Shown piece after piece: positions 1 to 8,424 of a stretch of 64,000 bases of DNA. The notes under the pieces are model-generated. The model did no database searches. It worked only from the letters and a program-made list of their open reading frames with translations, and was not told where the DNA came from. This DNA comes from Actinomadura rifamycini DSM 43936. Its GTDB lineage: Bacteria; Actinomycetota; Actinomycetes; Streptosporangiales; Streptosporangiaceae. The stretch covers positions 1-64,000 of the forward strand of contig NZ_AULB01000010.1 in NCBI RefSeq assembly GCF_000425065.1. The letters are read 5' to 3'. The translations under genes and the position numbers were made by a program. Position 1 is the stretch's first letter, and each line of letters begins with the position of its first letter.

Positions 1-28
1 AACGGTCAGAACCGCCCCCGCCCGGCGC

Positions 29-34
29 TAGCCT
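29..34 (+). promoter_or_regulatory. -10 box of trmI, leaderless arrangement
   Basis: The hexamer TAGCCT lies 8 nt before the ATG at 43, and no purine-rich ribosome binding site separates them. Transcription would start at or next to the start codon. The -35 region falls at the window edge and cannot be judged. Confidence 0.5.
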
Positions 35-42
35 TGACCCCC

Positions 43-1161
43 ATGAGCGAAACCCAGTCCCACGACGGACCCCGCACCACCACCGGCCGCATCCCCCACG
101 GCCCCTTCCGTCCCGGCGACCAGGTCCAGCTCACCGACCCCAAAGGCCGCATCAACACCATCACCCTCCAGCCCGGCAAGGAATACCACTCCCACAAGGG
201 CGCCATCCCCCACGACACCATCATCGGCAGCCCCGAAGGATCCGTCTTCCGCTCCACCGGCGGCACCGAATACCTCGCCTTCCGCCCCCTCCTCACCGAC
301 CACACCCTCCGCATGCCCCGCGGCGCCGCCGTCGTCTACCCCAAGGACGCCGCCCAGATCGTCGCCCAAGCCGACATCTTCCCCGGCGCCCGCGTCATCG
401 AAGCCGGCGCCGGCTCCGGCGCCCTCAGCTGCTTCCTCCTCCGCGCCGTCGGCGAACACGGCCTCCTCTCCTCCTACGAACGCCGCCAGGACTTCGCCGA
501 CATCGCCCGCGGCAACGTCGAACGCTTCTTCGGCGGCCCCCACCCCGCCTGGCGCCTCACCGTCGGCTCCCTCGAACACGACCTCGCCGAAACCGAGATC
601 GACCGCGCCGTCCTCGACATGCTCGCCCCCTGGGAATGCATCGACGCCGTCGCCGAGGCCCTCATCCCCGGCGGCATGGTCTGCGCCTACATCGCCACCA
701 CCACCCAGATGTCCCGCATCGTCGAAGACCTCCGCTCCCACGGCGCCTTCGCCGAGCCCTACGCCTTCGAGACCATGCTCCGCAGCTGGCACGTCGACGG
801 CCTCGCCGTCCGCCCCGACCACCGCATGGTCGGCCACACCGGCTTCCTCGTCACCGCCCGCCGCCCCCGACACCGCCCCCACCGGCACCGCCCGGACCTC
901 CGACACCCCGGACAGCGACCCGCCCGCCGCCGCGCCCGGCCCCGCCACCGAGGCATAGATCACATCCCGGCGCCCCACCGGCGTGTCGCACCACAACCCG
1001 CCGAAACCGCCGAACCCCGCCGCCGCACCCACCCCCGACACCGAGAAACCCCAGGTCCGGCCCCCACAACCCCACCCGCCGGACCGCCCCCCGCACACCC
1101 CCGACACCCACCCGCACGACACGAGAACCGAATGGGCAGGTTACGGAAGCCCTCCAGATAG
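43..1161 (+). CDS. trmI: tRNA (adenine-58-N1)-methyltransferase TrmI, C-terminus probably frameshifted
   Basis: SAM-dependent methyltransferase making m1A58 in the tRNA T-loop. The N-terminal beta-barrel part (about residues 20-90) is followed by the Rossmann domain, with the SAM loop EAGAGSGALSCFLL near residue 110 and the family ending VGHTGFLVTARR near 275. The ATG at 43 is preferred over the TTG at 34 because of the -10 spacing. After TARR the open frame continues for about 97 residues of Arg/Pro/His-rich sequence that looks non-coding. Dropping one C from the five-C run at 864-868 instead gives a short Ala/Thr/Pro/Asp tail with a stop at 956-958, for a protein of about 304 aa. That is the likelier native end; the 1161 stop is the literal one. 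Adjacent to arc, as in other actinobacteria. Confidence 0.85.
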   Translation: MSETQSHDGPRTTTGRIPHGPFRPGDQVQLTDPKGRINTITLQPGKEYHSHKGAIPHDTIIGSPEGSVFRSTGGTEYLAFRPLLTDHTLRMPRGAAVVYPKDAAQIVAQADIFPGARVIEAGAGSGALSCFLLRAVGEHGLLSSYERRQDFADIARGNVERFFGGPHPAWRLTVGSLEHDLAETEIDRAVLDMLAPWECIDAVAEALIPGGMVCAYIATTTQMSRIVEDLRSHGAFAEPYAFETMLRSWHVDGLAVRPDHRMVGHTGFLVTARRPRHRPHRHRPDLRHPGQRPARRRARPRHRGIDHIPAPHRRVAPQPAETAEPRRRTHPRHRETPGPAPTTPPAGPPPAHPRHPPARHENRMGRLRKPSR

Positions 1162-1168
1162 GTAGGGT
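1141..1168 (+). promoter_or_regulatory. Candidate promoter of arc
   Basis: TTACGG (1141-1146) and TAGGGT (1163-1168) are 16 bp apart, which fits a housekeeping-sigma promoter. The leader is about 35 nt and contains AGGAGG at 1196-1201. The promoter overlaps the end of the extended trmI frame, another reason to think trmI really ends near 958. Confidence 0.5.
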
Positions 1169-1210
1169 CTCAGTAGGTCGTCGGCTCTCTTCGTGAGGAG
1201 GTGACGGGGC

Positions 1211-2974
1211 GTGGCCGCTCGTGACGAAGCTGGGGCGCGCAGAGCGCAGCACGACAAGGAGGTCAAGGACCTCCAAACACAGATCTCCTTCCTGGAGGAG
1301 GAGATCACCGTGCTGCGCCGCAAACTCGCGGAATCCCCGCGCCAAGCACGCGTGCTGGAAGAACGTCTCCATGAGGCACAGGCCAACCTGGCCGCAGTGA
1401 CCGGTCAGAACGAGCGTCTCGTAGCGACCCTCAAAGAGGCTCGCGAACAGATCGTGGCGCTCAAGGAGGAGGTCGACAGGCTCGCACAACCACCCTCCGG
1501 ATTCGGGGTCTTCCTCGGAACCCGCGACGACGGAACCGTCGACATCTTCACCGGGGGACGCAAACTCCGCGTCAACGTCAGCCCCGCCGTGGACGTCGAA
1601 GAACTCCAGCGCGGCCAAGAGGTCATGCTCAACGAGGCCCTCAACGTCGTCGAAGCCCTCGAGTTCGAAGAACAAGGCGAAGTCGTCATGCTCAAAGAGC
1701 TCTTCGACGACGGAGAACGCGCCCTCGTCATCGCGCACGCCGACGAGGAACGCGTCATCAAACTCGCCGAACCGCTCCGCGGCGTCCCGCTCCGCGCCGG
1801 CGACTCGCTCATGCTCGAGTCCCGCTCCGGATACGCCTACGAGAAGATCCACAAGGCCGAGGTCGAAGAACTCGTCCTCGAAGAGGTCCCCGACATCTCC
1901 TACAACGAGATCGGCGGCCTCGGCGGCCAGATCGAACTGATCCGCGACGCCGTCGAACTGCCCTACCTTCACGCCGACCTGTTCCGCGAACACCAGCTCC
2001 GGCCCCCCAAGGGCGTCCTCCTCTACGGACCGCCCGGATGCGGCAAGACCCTCATCGCCAAGGCCGTCGCCAACTCCCTCGCCAAACAGGTCGCCGAGAA
2101 GACCGGCAAGGAGGGCAAGAGCTTCTTCCTCAACATCAAGGGGCCCGAACTCCTCAACAAGTACGTCGGCGAAACCGAACGCCACATCCGGCTCGTCTTC
2201 CAGCGAGCACGCGAGAAGGCATCCGCCGGCACCCCCGTCATCGTGTTCTTCGACGAGATGGACTCCATCTTCCGCACCCGCGGCTCCGGAGTCTCCTCCG
2301 ACGTCGAGAACACCATCGTCCCGCAGCTCCTCAGCGAGATCGACGGAGTCGAAGGGCTCGAGAACGTCATCGTCATCGGCGCCTCCAACCGCGAGGACAT
2401 GATCGACCCCGCGATCCTGCGCCCCGGACGACTCGACGTCAAAATCAAGATCGAGCGCCCCGACGCAGAAGCCGCCAAGGACATCTTCTCCAAGTACATC
2501 CTCAGCGGCCTCCCGCTCCACCCCGACGACCTCAAGGAGCACGACGGCTCCGAAGAGGCCACCGTCGACGCCATGATCCAGCGCACCGTCGAACGCATGT
2601 ACGCCGAAACCGAGGAGAACCGCTTCCTCGAAGTCACCTACGCCAACGGTGACAAGGAAGTCCTCTACTTCAAGGACTTCAACTCCGGCGCCATGATCCA
2701 GAACATCGTCGACCGCGCCAAGAAAATGGCCATCAAACAATTCCTCGACACCGGGCAAAAGGGCATGCGCGTCACCCACCTGCTCGCCGCCTGCGTCGAC
2801 GAGTTCAGCGAGAACGAAGACCTGCCCAACACCACCAACCCCGACGACTGGGCCCGCATCTCCGGCAAGAAGGGCGAGCGGATCGTCTACATCCGCACCC
2901 TCGTCTCCGGAACCAAGGGCGCCGAAGCCGGACGCTCCATCGACACCGTCGCCAACACCGGCCAGTACCTCTGA
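1211..2974 (+). CDS. arc: Proteasome-activating AAA ATPase ARC/Mpa
   Basis: Hexameric AAA+ unfoldase that recognises pupylated proteins and feeds them into the 20S proteasome. Its 587 residues show an N-terminal coiled coil (about 1-75, Glu/Leu-rich heptads) that binds Pup and then two OB-fold segments. The AAA module follows, with Walker A GPPGCGKT near residue 273, Walker [13 protein letters not shown] near 345, and an arginine-finger region ending [11 protein letters not shown]. The protein ends in QYL, the HbYX-like tail that opens the proteasome gate. The GTG start sits 9 nt after AGGAGG. It lies upstream of dop with a strong terminator between them, so the two are separately transcribed. 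Confidence 0.96.
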   Translation: MAARDEAGARRAQHDKEVKDLQTQISFLEEEITVLRRKLAESPRQARVLEERLHEAQANLAAVTGQNERLVATLKEAREQIVALKEEVDRLAQPPSGFGVFLGTRDDGTVDIFTGGRKLRVNVSPAVDVEELQRGQEVMLNEALNVVEALEFEEQGEVVMLKELFDDGERALVIAHADEERVIKLAEPLRGVPLRAGDSLMLESRSGYAYEKIHKAEVEELVLEEVPDISYNEIGGLGGQIELIRDAVELPYLHADLFREHQLRPPKGVLLYGPPGCGKTLIAKAVANSLAKQVAEKTGKEGKSFFLNIKGPELLNKYVGETERHIRLVFQRAREKASAGTPVIVFFDEMDSIFRTRGSGVSSDVENTIVPQLLSEIDGVEGLENVIVIGASNREDMIDPAILRPGRLDVKIKIERPDAEAAKDIFSKYILSGLPLHPDDLKEHDGSEEATVDAMIQRTVERMYAETEENRFLEVTYANGDKEVLYFKDFNSGAMIQNIVDRAKKMAIKQFLDTGQKGMRVTHLLAACVDEFSENEDLPNTTNPDDWARISGKKGERIVYIRTLVSGTKGAEAGRSIDTVANTGQYL

Positions 2975-2990
2975 CCCGACGACCACGCAC

Positions 2991-3021
2991 GCGGCGGCCC
3001 CACCCCGAGGGGGGCCGCCGC
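2991..3021 (+). terminator. Hairpin after arc
   Basis: An 11-bp perfect GC stem (GCGGCGGCCCC with GGGGCCGCCGC) and a 9-nt loop, 16 nt after the arc stop. There is no U-tract, as is common in high-GC actinobacteria. Confidence 0.7.
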
Positions 3022-3109
3022 GCGCACGTCACCACCATGCGACCACACCGGCACCACGACGAACCCGCCACGACACACCGCCCCCGTGGCTCCACCCCCA
3101 CCGCCCCGA

Positions 3110-3115
3110 TAGGCT
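3110..3115 (+). promoter_or_regulatory. -10 box of dop, leaderless arrangement
   Basis: TAGGCT is followed by 7 nt and then the ATG of dop. There is no Shine-Dalgarno sequence and no convincing -35. Confidence 0.55.
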
Positions 3116-3122
3116 CGACGAT

Positions 3123-4640
3123 ATGACTGTTCGGCGGGTGATGGGCATCGAGACCGAGTACGGCATCTCCGTACCGGGCCAGCCAGGGGCCAACGCGATG
3201 GTGACCTCGTCCCAGGTCGTCAACGCCTACCTCGCGGCATCGGCGGCACGCGCCCGCCGGGCCCGCTGGGACTTCGAAGAAGAGAACCCCCTCCGCGACG
3301 CCCGCGGCTTCGACCTCGCCCGCGAGGTCGCCGACCCCACCCAGCTCACCGACGAAGACCTCGGCCTCGCCAACATCATCCTCACCAACGGCGCCCGGCT
3401 CTACGTCGACCACGCCCACCCCGAATACTCCGCCCCCGAATGCACCAACCCCCTCGACGCCGTCATCTGGGACAAGGCCGGAGAACGCGTCATGGCCGAC
3501 GCCGCCCAACGCGCCGCCATGGTCCCCGGCACCAACCCCATCCAGCTCTACAAGAACAACACCGACAACAAGGGCGCCTCCTACGGCTGCCATGAGAACT
3601 ACCTCATGCGCCGCGAGACCCCCTTCGCCGACATCGTCCGCCACCTCACCCCCTTCTTCGTCTCCCGCCAGGTCGTCTGCGGCGCCGGCCGCGTCGGCAT
3701 CGGCGTCGACGGCCGCGGCGACGGCTTCCAGATCAGCCAGCGCGCCGACTTCTTCGAAGTCGAAGTCGGCCTCGAGACCACCCTCAAACGCCCCATCATC
3801 AACACCCGCGACGAACCCCACGCCGACCCCGAGAAGTACCGGCGCCTCCACGTCATCATCGGCGACGCCAACCTCGCCGAGCTGTCCACCTACCTCAAGC
3901 TCGGCACCACCTCCCTCGTCCTCGCCATGATCGAGGACGGCTTCCTCACCACCGACCTCTCGGTCGACATGCCCGTCGCCTCCCTCCGCGCCGTCTCTCA
4001 CGACCCGTCCTGCAAGCACCTGCTCACCCTCCGCGACGGCCGCAAGATGACCGCCGTCCAGCTCCAGATGGAGTACCTCGAGCAGTCCCGCAAGTACGTC
4101 GAGGACCGCTTCGGCGCCGACGTCGACGACATGACCAAGGACGTCCTCGACCGCTGGGAGTCGGTCCTGCACCGCCTCGGCGACGACCCCATGCAGCTCT
4201 CCCGCGAGCTCGACTGGGTCGCCAAGCTCGCCCTCCTCGAGGGCTACCGCAGCCGCGACGACATCGACTGGTCCCACTCCCGCCTGCACCTCGTCGACCT
4301 GCAGTACGCCGACGTCCGTCCCGACAAGGGCCTCTACAACCGCCTCGTCGACCGCGGCCGCATCGAACGCCTCATCACCGAGGACCAGGTCGAGGCCGCC
4401 ATCGACGACCCGCCCGAGGACACCCGCGCGTACTTCCGCGGCCGCTGCCTGCGCCAGTACGCCGACAACGTCGCCGCCGCCTCCTGGGACTCCGTCATCT
4501 TCGACGTCCCCGGCCGCGAGTCCCTCCAGCGCGTCCCCACCCTGGAGCCCCTGCGCGGCACCAAGGAGCACGTGGGCGCCCTCCTGGACCGCTGCCGCAC
4601 CGCGGAGGCCCTCGTCGCCACCCTGACGGGCCAGGACTGA
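3123..4640 (+). CDS. dop: Pup deamidase/depupylase Dop
   Basis: Converts the C-terminal Gln of Pup to Glu so that PafA can use it, and also removes Pup from substrates. It is a 505-residue carboxylate-amine-ligase-fold enzyme beginning with the nucleotide-binding signature [12 protein letters not shown]. The Dop-specific insertion follows (about residues 40-75, charged, [15 protein letters not shown]), which separates it from PafA. Other shared family motifs are [36 protein letters not shown] and [17 protein letters not shown]. It is paralogous to pafA 3.8 kb downstream. Pup ends in GGQ here, so Dop is required. The mRNA appears leaderless. Confidence 0.96.
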   Translation: MTVRRVMGIETEYGISVPGQPGANAMVTSSQVVNAYLAASAARARRARWDFEEENPLRDARGFDLAREVADPTQLTDEDLGLANIILTNGARLYVDHAHPEYSAPECTNPLDAVIWDKAGERVMADAAQRAAMVPGTNPIQLYKNNTDNKGASYGCHENYLMRRETPFADIVRHLTPFFVSRQVVCGAGRVGIGVDGRGDGFQISQRADFFEVEVGLETTLKRPIINTRDEPHADPEKYRRLHVIIGDANLAELSTYLKLGTTSLVLAMIEDGFLTTDLSVDMPVASLRAVSHDPSCKHLLTLRDGRKMTAVQLQMEYLEQSRKYVEDRFGADVDDMTKDVLDRWESVLHRLGDDPMQLSRELDWVAKLALLEGYRSRDDIDWSHSRLHLVDLQYADVRPDKGLYNRLVDRGRIERLITEDQVEAAIDDPPEDTRAYFRGRCLRQYADNVAAASWDSVIFDVPGRESLQRVPTLEPLRGTKEHVGALLDRCRTAEALVATLTGQD

Positions 4641-4674
4641 CCTGAGCACCGCGCAAGGCCCTGACCAGCGCACA

Positions 4675-4721
4675 TGCCCGTCCCCGGCAGCACAGGCCGC
4701 CTGGGGCGGGCACACGCTTTT
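4675..4721 (+). terminator. Terminator after dop
   Basis: An imperfect stem pairs TGCCCG-CCCC with GGGG-CGGGCA, with one bulged T, across 4675-4712. A short T run follows at 4718-4721. Confidence 0.6.
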
Positions 4722-4818
4722 CCGGCCCCTCCGCCCCGCGATGACCTGGGTAAACGGCCGACGTCTCCGTATCGAGACCGGTATGCCCGTTTCATTGCTC
4801 TGCGGACGGGCGATAACC

Positions 4819-4830
4819 CGAGCATGCTCG
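4819..4830. promoter_or_regulatory. 12-bp perfect palindrome upstream of pup
   Basis: CGAGCATGCTCG is self-complementary and lies about 60 bp before a possible pup -10 (TAAGGT at 4893-4898). It may be an operator; the protein that would bind it is unknown. Confidence 0.3.
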
Positions 4831-4928
4831 AAGCCCCCCGCCGAGGCGGACGAAACGGACCGCAAGATCCACTCGTCGCCGAAGATCGGGGATAAGGTCG
4901 AAGGCAACGGCAGGATCGGAGGTACGTG

Positions 4929-5138
4929 ATGGCCACAAAGGACACCGGCGGTCAGAAGCAGACCACGCGGCGCACGGACGAGGTCGAGGAGACCGAGGCC
5001 ACGACCAGCGAAGACGTCCAGGAACGCCACGAGGAACTGACCGACGACGTCGACAATATCCTCGACGAAATCGACGAAGTCCTCGAGGAAAATGCGGAGG
5101 AATTCGTCCGTGGATTTGTGCAAAAAGGCGGACAGTGA
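4929..5138 (+). CDS. pup: Prokaryotic ubiquitin-like protein Pup
   Basis: Small, intrinsically disordered tag joined through its C-terminus to substrate lysines. It is 69 residues, highly acidic, with a Thr/Lys-rich N-terminus. The central helix that binds the ARC coiled coil is visible (EELTDDVDNILDEIDEVLEE), and the protein ends in GGQ, so the last Gln must be deamidated by Dop. GGAGG at 4918-4922 is 6 nt before the ATG at 4929; a GTG at 4926 is in frame but too close. A possible -10 TAAGGT at 4893 would give a short leader. The 3' end has noticeably more A/T at third codon positions than its neighbours. Confidence 0.97.
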   Translation: MATKDTGGQKQTTRRTDEVEETEATTSEDVQERHEELTDDVDNILDEIDEVLEENAEEFVRGFVQKGGQ

Positions 5139-5144
5139 TGGATA

Positions 5145-5162
5145 AATCGGACATGTCCGATT
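5145..5162. promoter_or_regulatory. 18-bp perfect palindrome after pup
   Basis: AATCGGACATGTCCGATT is fully self-complementary and begins 6 nt after the pup stop. With no loop it is a poor RNA terminator but a good site for a dimeric DNA-binding protein. Confidence 0.45.
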
Positions 5163-5179
5163 CCATCAACTAATAAAGG

Positions 5180-5208
5180 CTTTCGAGGTCGCTCGCCGAA
5201 CTCGAAAG
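5180..5208 (+). terminator. Hairpin between pup and the endonuclease gene
   Basis: An 8-bp perfect stem pairs CTTTCGAG with CTCGAAAG around a 13-nt loop, just before the -35 of the next gene. It could end the pup transcript. Confidence 0.4.
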
Positions 5209-5210
5209 TG

Positions 5211-5252
5211 TTGTCGAATCATGGGTGGGGCTGATAAAGTCCCACCCATGAT
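5211..5252 (+). promoter_or_regulatory. Promoter and operator-like inverted repeat of the endonuclease VII-like gene
   Basis: TTGTCG (5211-5216), an 18-bp spacer, TAAAGT (5235-5240), then 7 nt and the ATG at 5248: a leaderless promoter. A perfect 12-bp inverted repeat (ATCATGGGTGGG at 5218-5229, CCCACCCATGAT at 5241-5252) brackets the -10 exactly, and its right arm contains the start codon. Confidence 0.6.
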
Positions 5253-6447
5253 TTCTGAAAAGAAGTGCAAGGACTGTGGAAAGGTCAAGGCGGCCGCCGA
5301 GTTCTGGAAGCGCAAGGCATCACCGGACGGTCTGGCGCTCTACTGCAGGGACTGCTTCGCTCAGCGGAACTCCGCCTCGTACCGCAAGAAGCAGGCATCT
5401 CTGGGGAGGAAGACGAAAGACTTCAGGAGGCGTCGAGAAGATCCTCAGGGAATGAAGTACTGCCCGCGATGTGAAACGGTCAAGGCGCTAGAGGACTTCG
5501 GCAACAATCGGTCCAAAGGTTCTGGAAACTCCTCTTACTGCAAGCCCTGCTGGAACACGATCACTCGGGAGCACAGGGAACGCAGGCACGGCAGCAGCCG
5601 CAACTACCTTCTCAAGCTCCGGTACGGCCTCACCGAAGAGGAGGTGCGGCAGATGACCGTCCAGCAGGGCGGTGTCTGCGTCATCTGCCTCCGCGCCGCT
5701 GCGAAGCACGTCGACCACGACCACTTCAGCGGCGCCGTCCGGCGCATCCTGTGCTTCAAGTGCAACGGGGCGCTCGGCCAGTTCGAGGACGACCCTCAGC
5801 GGATGCTCCTCGCCGCCGACTACCTCGAACTCCGTGGTTCCCAGGCCCGAATGCTCGAGAACGAGGTCGGCGAGCCGGTCTTCCGCAGGCGTACTCGCGT
5901 GGAGTTGCGCGGACTGAACCGGGTGGCGTGGGGCACCTTGGGCGGTACTTCGCGCGCCGGTCACCTGCACCACCGATACGGGATCACGGAGTCCGACGCG
6001 GACCGGCTCTTCGAACTCCAGGTCGGCCTGTGCGGGGTCTGCAGCGATCGTCCCGGCGAGCACATCGACCACGATCACGGTACCGGGGCCGTGCGCGGGA
6101 TCGCTTGCACCGGATGCAACACCGGTATGGGCCAGTTCGGTGACGACGCCACGTGCCTCCGCCGCGCCGCGGACTACGTGATGGGGGAGCTCGTCAGGAC
6201 GGTGGCCCTGCCGGACGGGACGACGCGTCTGTCGTTCACGCGCCCGGACGTGGATCCGGCGACGGTCCCGCCGAACGGGTGGAAGCCGTATCGCGACGCG
6301 GACGGCGAGCGTCGGCGCGGTGACCCGTCCTTCGGGCGTCGTGCCGGGGACGGGCTCACGCCGCTCGAGGTCCTGGTGCGGGAGATCGTGGCGCGGAGCG
6401 GGGCGTCCGGTGGCTCGGCGGTGTCCGGCGCCTCGGCCCGCTCGTAG
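5248..6447 (+). CDS. Double endonuclease VII-type (His-Me finger) nuclease
   Basis: A predicted nuclease of 399 residues with a duplicated recombination-endonuclease-VII domain. Copy 1 (about 112-184) has CVIC at 134-137, DHDH at 146-149 and CFKCN at 159-163. Copy 2 (about 232-305) has CGVC at 252-255, DHDH at 264-267 and CTGCN at 277-281. In T4 endonuclease VII the four cysteines bind zinc and the DH...N residues are catalytic; both copies keep all of them. The N-terminus adds two zinc-ribbon-like pairs (CKDC/CRDC and CPRC/CKPC). The ATG at 5248 is preferred over 5221, which lies upstream of the -10. Its 5' part is less GC-rich than its neighbours, suggesting transfer. Its link to proteasome function is unknown; a role on branched DNA would follow from the family. 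Confidence 0.85.
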   Translation: MISEKKCKDCGKVKAAAEFWKRKASPDGLALYCRDCFAQRNSASYRKKQASLGRKTKDFRRRREDPQGMKYCPRCETVKALEDFGNNRSKGSGNSSYCKPCWNTITREHRERRHGSSRNYLLKLRYGLTEEEVRQMTVQQGGVCVICLRAAAKHVDHDHFSGAVRRILCFKCNGALGQFEDDPQRMLLAADYLELRGSQARMLENEVGEPVFRRRTRVELRGLNRVAWGTLGGTSRAGHLHHRYGITESDADRLFELQVGLCGVCSDRPGEHIDHDHGTGAVRGIACTGCNTGMGQFGDDATCLRRAADYVMGELVRTVALPDGTTRLSFTRPDVDPATVPPNGWKPYRDADGERRRGDPSFGRRAGDGLTPLEVLVREIVARSGASGGSAVSGASARS

Positions 6448-6535
6448 GGTTCCGCGGAGCCCCGCCGGGTCGGTCGGTTCGCCGTGGGCTGAGCCGGTGG
6501 GGCGGGCGCGGCATGCAGGGGCGGGCGTTGAACAG

Positions 6536-6541
6536 TAGGGT
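6536..6541 (+). promoter_or_regulatory. Candidate -10 box of prcBA
   Basis: TAGGGT, about 60 nt before the prcB GTG, would give a leader carrying the strong ribosome binding site at 6587-6599. The -35 is weak. Confidence 0.35.
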
Positions 6542-6603
6542 CGTACTCGTCCGTGCCGGTGATCTGTGTGATGCCGGTGCCATGGTGGAGGGAAGGGAGT
6601 CGC

Positions 6604-7449
6604 GTGGCGTCCCACGATTCGCACACCGGGCGTCTGTCGAGCTTGTTCGCGAGCCCGGACACGTCTTCGTTCACGGAGTTCCTGGGGGCGTACTCTCCGG
6701 ACCTGCTGCCCGGCGGGCGGACGCCGCCGGCGACGCCGGTCGGGGACGAGATTCCGCACGGGACGACGATCGTCGCGGTGACCTTCCCCGGCGGGGTGGT
6801 CATGGCGGGGGACCGGCGGGCGACCGCGGGGAACGTGATCGCGCAGCGCGACATCGAGAAGGTGTTCCGGGCGGACGAGTTCTCGGCGATCGCGATCGCG
6901 GGGACGGCCGGGATCGGCATCGAGATGATGCGGTTGTTCCAGGTCGAGCTCGAGCACTACGAGAAGCGCGAGGGCCGGACGCTGTCGGTCGAGGGCAAGG
7001 CGAACCGGCTGGCGACGATGGTGCGGCAGAACCTGGGCATGGCGATGCAGGGCCTGGCGGTGGTGCCGCTGTTCGCGGGGTACGACGAGGAGCGGGACGC
7101 GGGGCGGATCTTCTCCTATGATCCGGCGGGCGGCCGGTACGAGGAGCGGGACTTCCACTCGATCGGGTCGGGTTCGGTGTTCGCGCGGGGCGCGCTGAAG
7201 AAGCTGTTCCGGCGGGATCTGTCGGCGGAGGACGCGGCGCTGGTGTGCGTGCAGGCTTTGTACGACGCGGCGGACGACGATTCGGCGACGGGCGGTCCGG
7301 ATCTGCCGCGGCGGATCTTCCCGGTGGTGGCGTCGGTGACGTCGGACGGGTACCGCCGGCTCGGTGAGGACGAGGTGGGGGCGCTCGCGCGGTCCGTGGT
7401 CGAGGCACGTTACGACTCGCCGGGCGGGCCGACCGCCCCGCTGCGATAG
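6604..7449 (+). CDS. prcB: 20S proteasome beta subunit
   Basis: Catalytic subunit of the proteasome core. It is 281 residues from the GTG, which directly follows a GGAGGGAAGGGAG ribosome binding site, so upstream in-frame starts are unnecessary. The propeptide is about 53 residues; autocleavage at HG|TTIVAV would expose Thr54 as the N-terminal nucleophile. The following [14 protein letters not shown] carries the conserved Asp, and Lys of EKVF lies in the active site. It is followed 15 nt later by prcA, so the two are co-transcribed. Confidence 0.97.
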   Translation: MASHDSHTGRLSSLFASPDTSSFTEFLGAYSPDLLPGGRTPPATPVGDEIPHGTTIVAVTFPGGVVMAGDRRATAGNVIAQRDIEKVFRADEFSAIAIAGTAGIGIEMMRLFQVELEHYEKREGRTLSVEGKANRLATMVRQNLGMAMQGLAVVPLFAGYDEERDAGRIFSYDPAGGRYEERDFHSIGSGSVFARGALKKLFRRDLSAEDAALVCVQALYDAADDDSATGGPDLPRRIFPVVASVTSDGYRRLGEDEVGALARSVVEARYDSPGGPTAPLR

Positions 7450-7464
7450 AAGGGATCCAGACCG

Positions 7465-8214
7465 GTGTCGATGCCGTTCTATGTGTCGCCTGAACAGCAG
7501 ATGAAGGACAAGGCGGACTATGCGCGGAAGGGTATTTCGCGTGGCCGCAGCGTGGTCGTGCTGCAGTACGACGACGGCATCCTGTTCGTGGCGGACAATC
7601 CGTCGCGGGCGCTGCACAAGATCAGTGAGATTTACGACCGGATCGCGTTCGCGGCGGTGGGGAAGTACAACGAGTTCGAGAACCTGCGGCTGGGCGGTGT
7701 GCGGTACGCGGACATCAACGGGTACCAGTACGACCGCCGGGACGTGACGGCGCGGGGGCTGGCGAACGTGTACGCGCAGTCGCTGGGGACGATCTTCACG
7801 GAGACGAACAAGCCGTACGAGGTGGAGTTGGTCGTCGCGGAGGTCGGTGAGGACGCGGAGACGGACCAGATCTACCGGTTGACGTTCGACGGGTCGGTGG
7901 CCGACGAGCACGGTTACGTGGCGATGGGCGGTCAGGCGGACGCGGTGGCGCAGGCGCTGAAGGACGGGTTCCGCGAGGGGGCTCCGTTGGAGGAGGCGCT
8001 GCGGACGGCGGTGCGTGCGCTGGAGGCGCAGGATTCGGATCGTCGTCTGGAGGCGTCGTCGCTGGAGGTGGCGGTGCTGGATCGGAATCGGGAGCATCGG
8101 CTGTTCAAGCGGTTGGCGGCTCGGCGGATCGAGGGGCTGCTGGCGGAGGGGTCGTCCGGTTCGTCGGGCGGGGGCGAGGACGGTTCGGAGTCGGGTTCGT
8201 CGGACGAGGACTGA
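7465..8214 (+). CDS. prcA: 20S proteasome alpha subunit
   Basis: Forms the outer gated rings of the core and docks ARC. It is 249 residues and starts [23 protein letters not shown], the gate and H0-helix segment, followed by the alpha-type GRSVVVLQY strand. The C-terminus is a Ser/Gly/Glu/Asp-rich disordered tail. AAGGGA lies 9 nt before the GTG at 7465; an ATG two codons later is an alternative. It is second in the prcBA operon. Confidence 0.96.
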   Translation: MSMPFYVSPEQQMKDKADYARKGISRGRSVVVLQYDDGILFVADNPSRALHKISEIYDRIAFAAVGKYNEFENLRLGGVRYADINGYQYDRRDVTARGLANVYAQSLGTIFTETNKPYEVELVVAEVGEDAETDQIYRLTFDGSVADEHGYVAMGGQADAVAQALKDGFREGAPLEEALRTAVRALEAQDSDRRLEASSLEVAVLDRNREHRLFKRLAARRIEGLLAEGSSGSSGGGEDGSESGSSDED

Positions 8215-8412
8215 TTTCTGGTCGGGTGCCGGTGTCCGGGGTGTCCCGGTTGCTGTGAGCGTTCGCCGGTGAGGTCCGGTTTGTGGGCCCGTCGTGGTGG
8301 TGCGGTGTGTCGCCGTGGCGCCGCGGCGGGTCTTCGGTGTGTCGGGGGTGCTGTGGGGCGGGTCCCGGGAACCTTGTCCATCCGGGGACTACGAAGTTGG
8401 GGTCGGGGCGCA

Positions 8413-8418
8413 TAGGGT
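8413..8418 (+). promoter_or_regulatory. -10 box of pafA, leaderless arrangement
   Basis: TAGGGT ends 6 nt before the GTG start and no Shine-Dalgarno sequence is present. TACGAA at 8390-8395 is a weak -35 with a 17-bp spacer. pafA is therefore probably expressed independently of prcBA. Confidence 0.55.
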
Positions 8419-8424
8419 CGTGGT

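Noticed and set aside
636..1196. Long Pro/Arg/His-rich frames on both strands around the end of trmI
   Set aside because: They are products of very high GC; third-position use does not look coding and no ribosome binding site is present.
4674..4929. Small frames between dop and pup
   Set aside because: They cover the terminator and pup control region, have no ribosome binding site, and one runs across the pup start.
5221..5247. Earlier ATG for the endonuclease VII-like gene
   Set aside because: It lies upstream of the -10 TAAAGT that fits a start at 5248, and forms the left arm of the inverted repeat.
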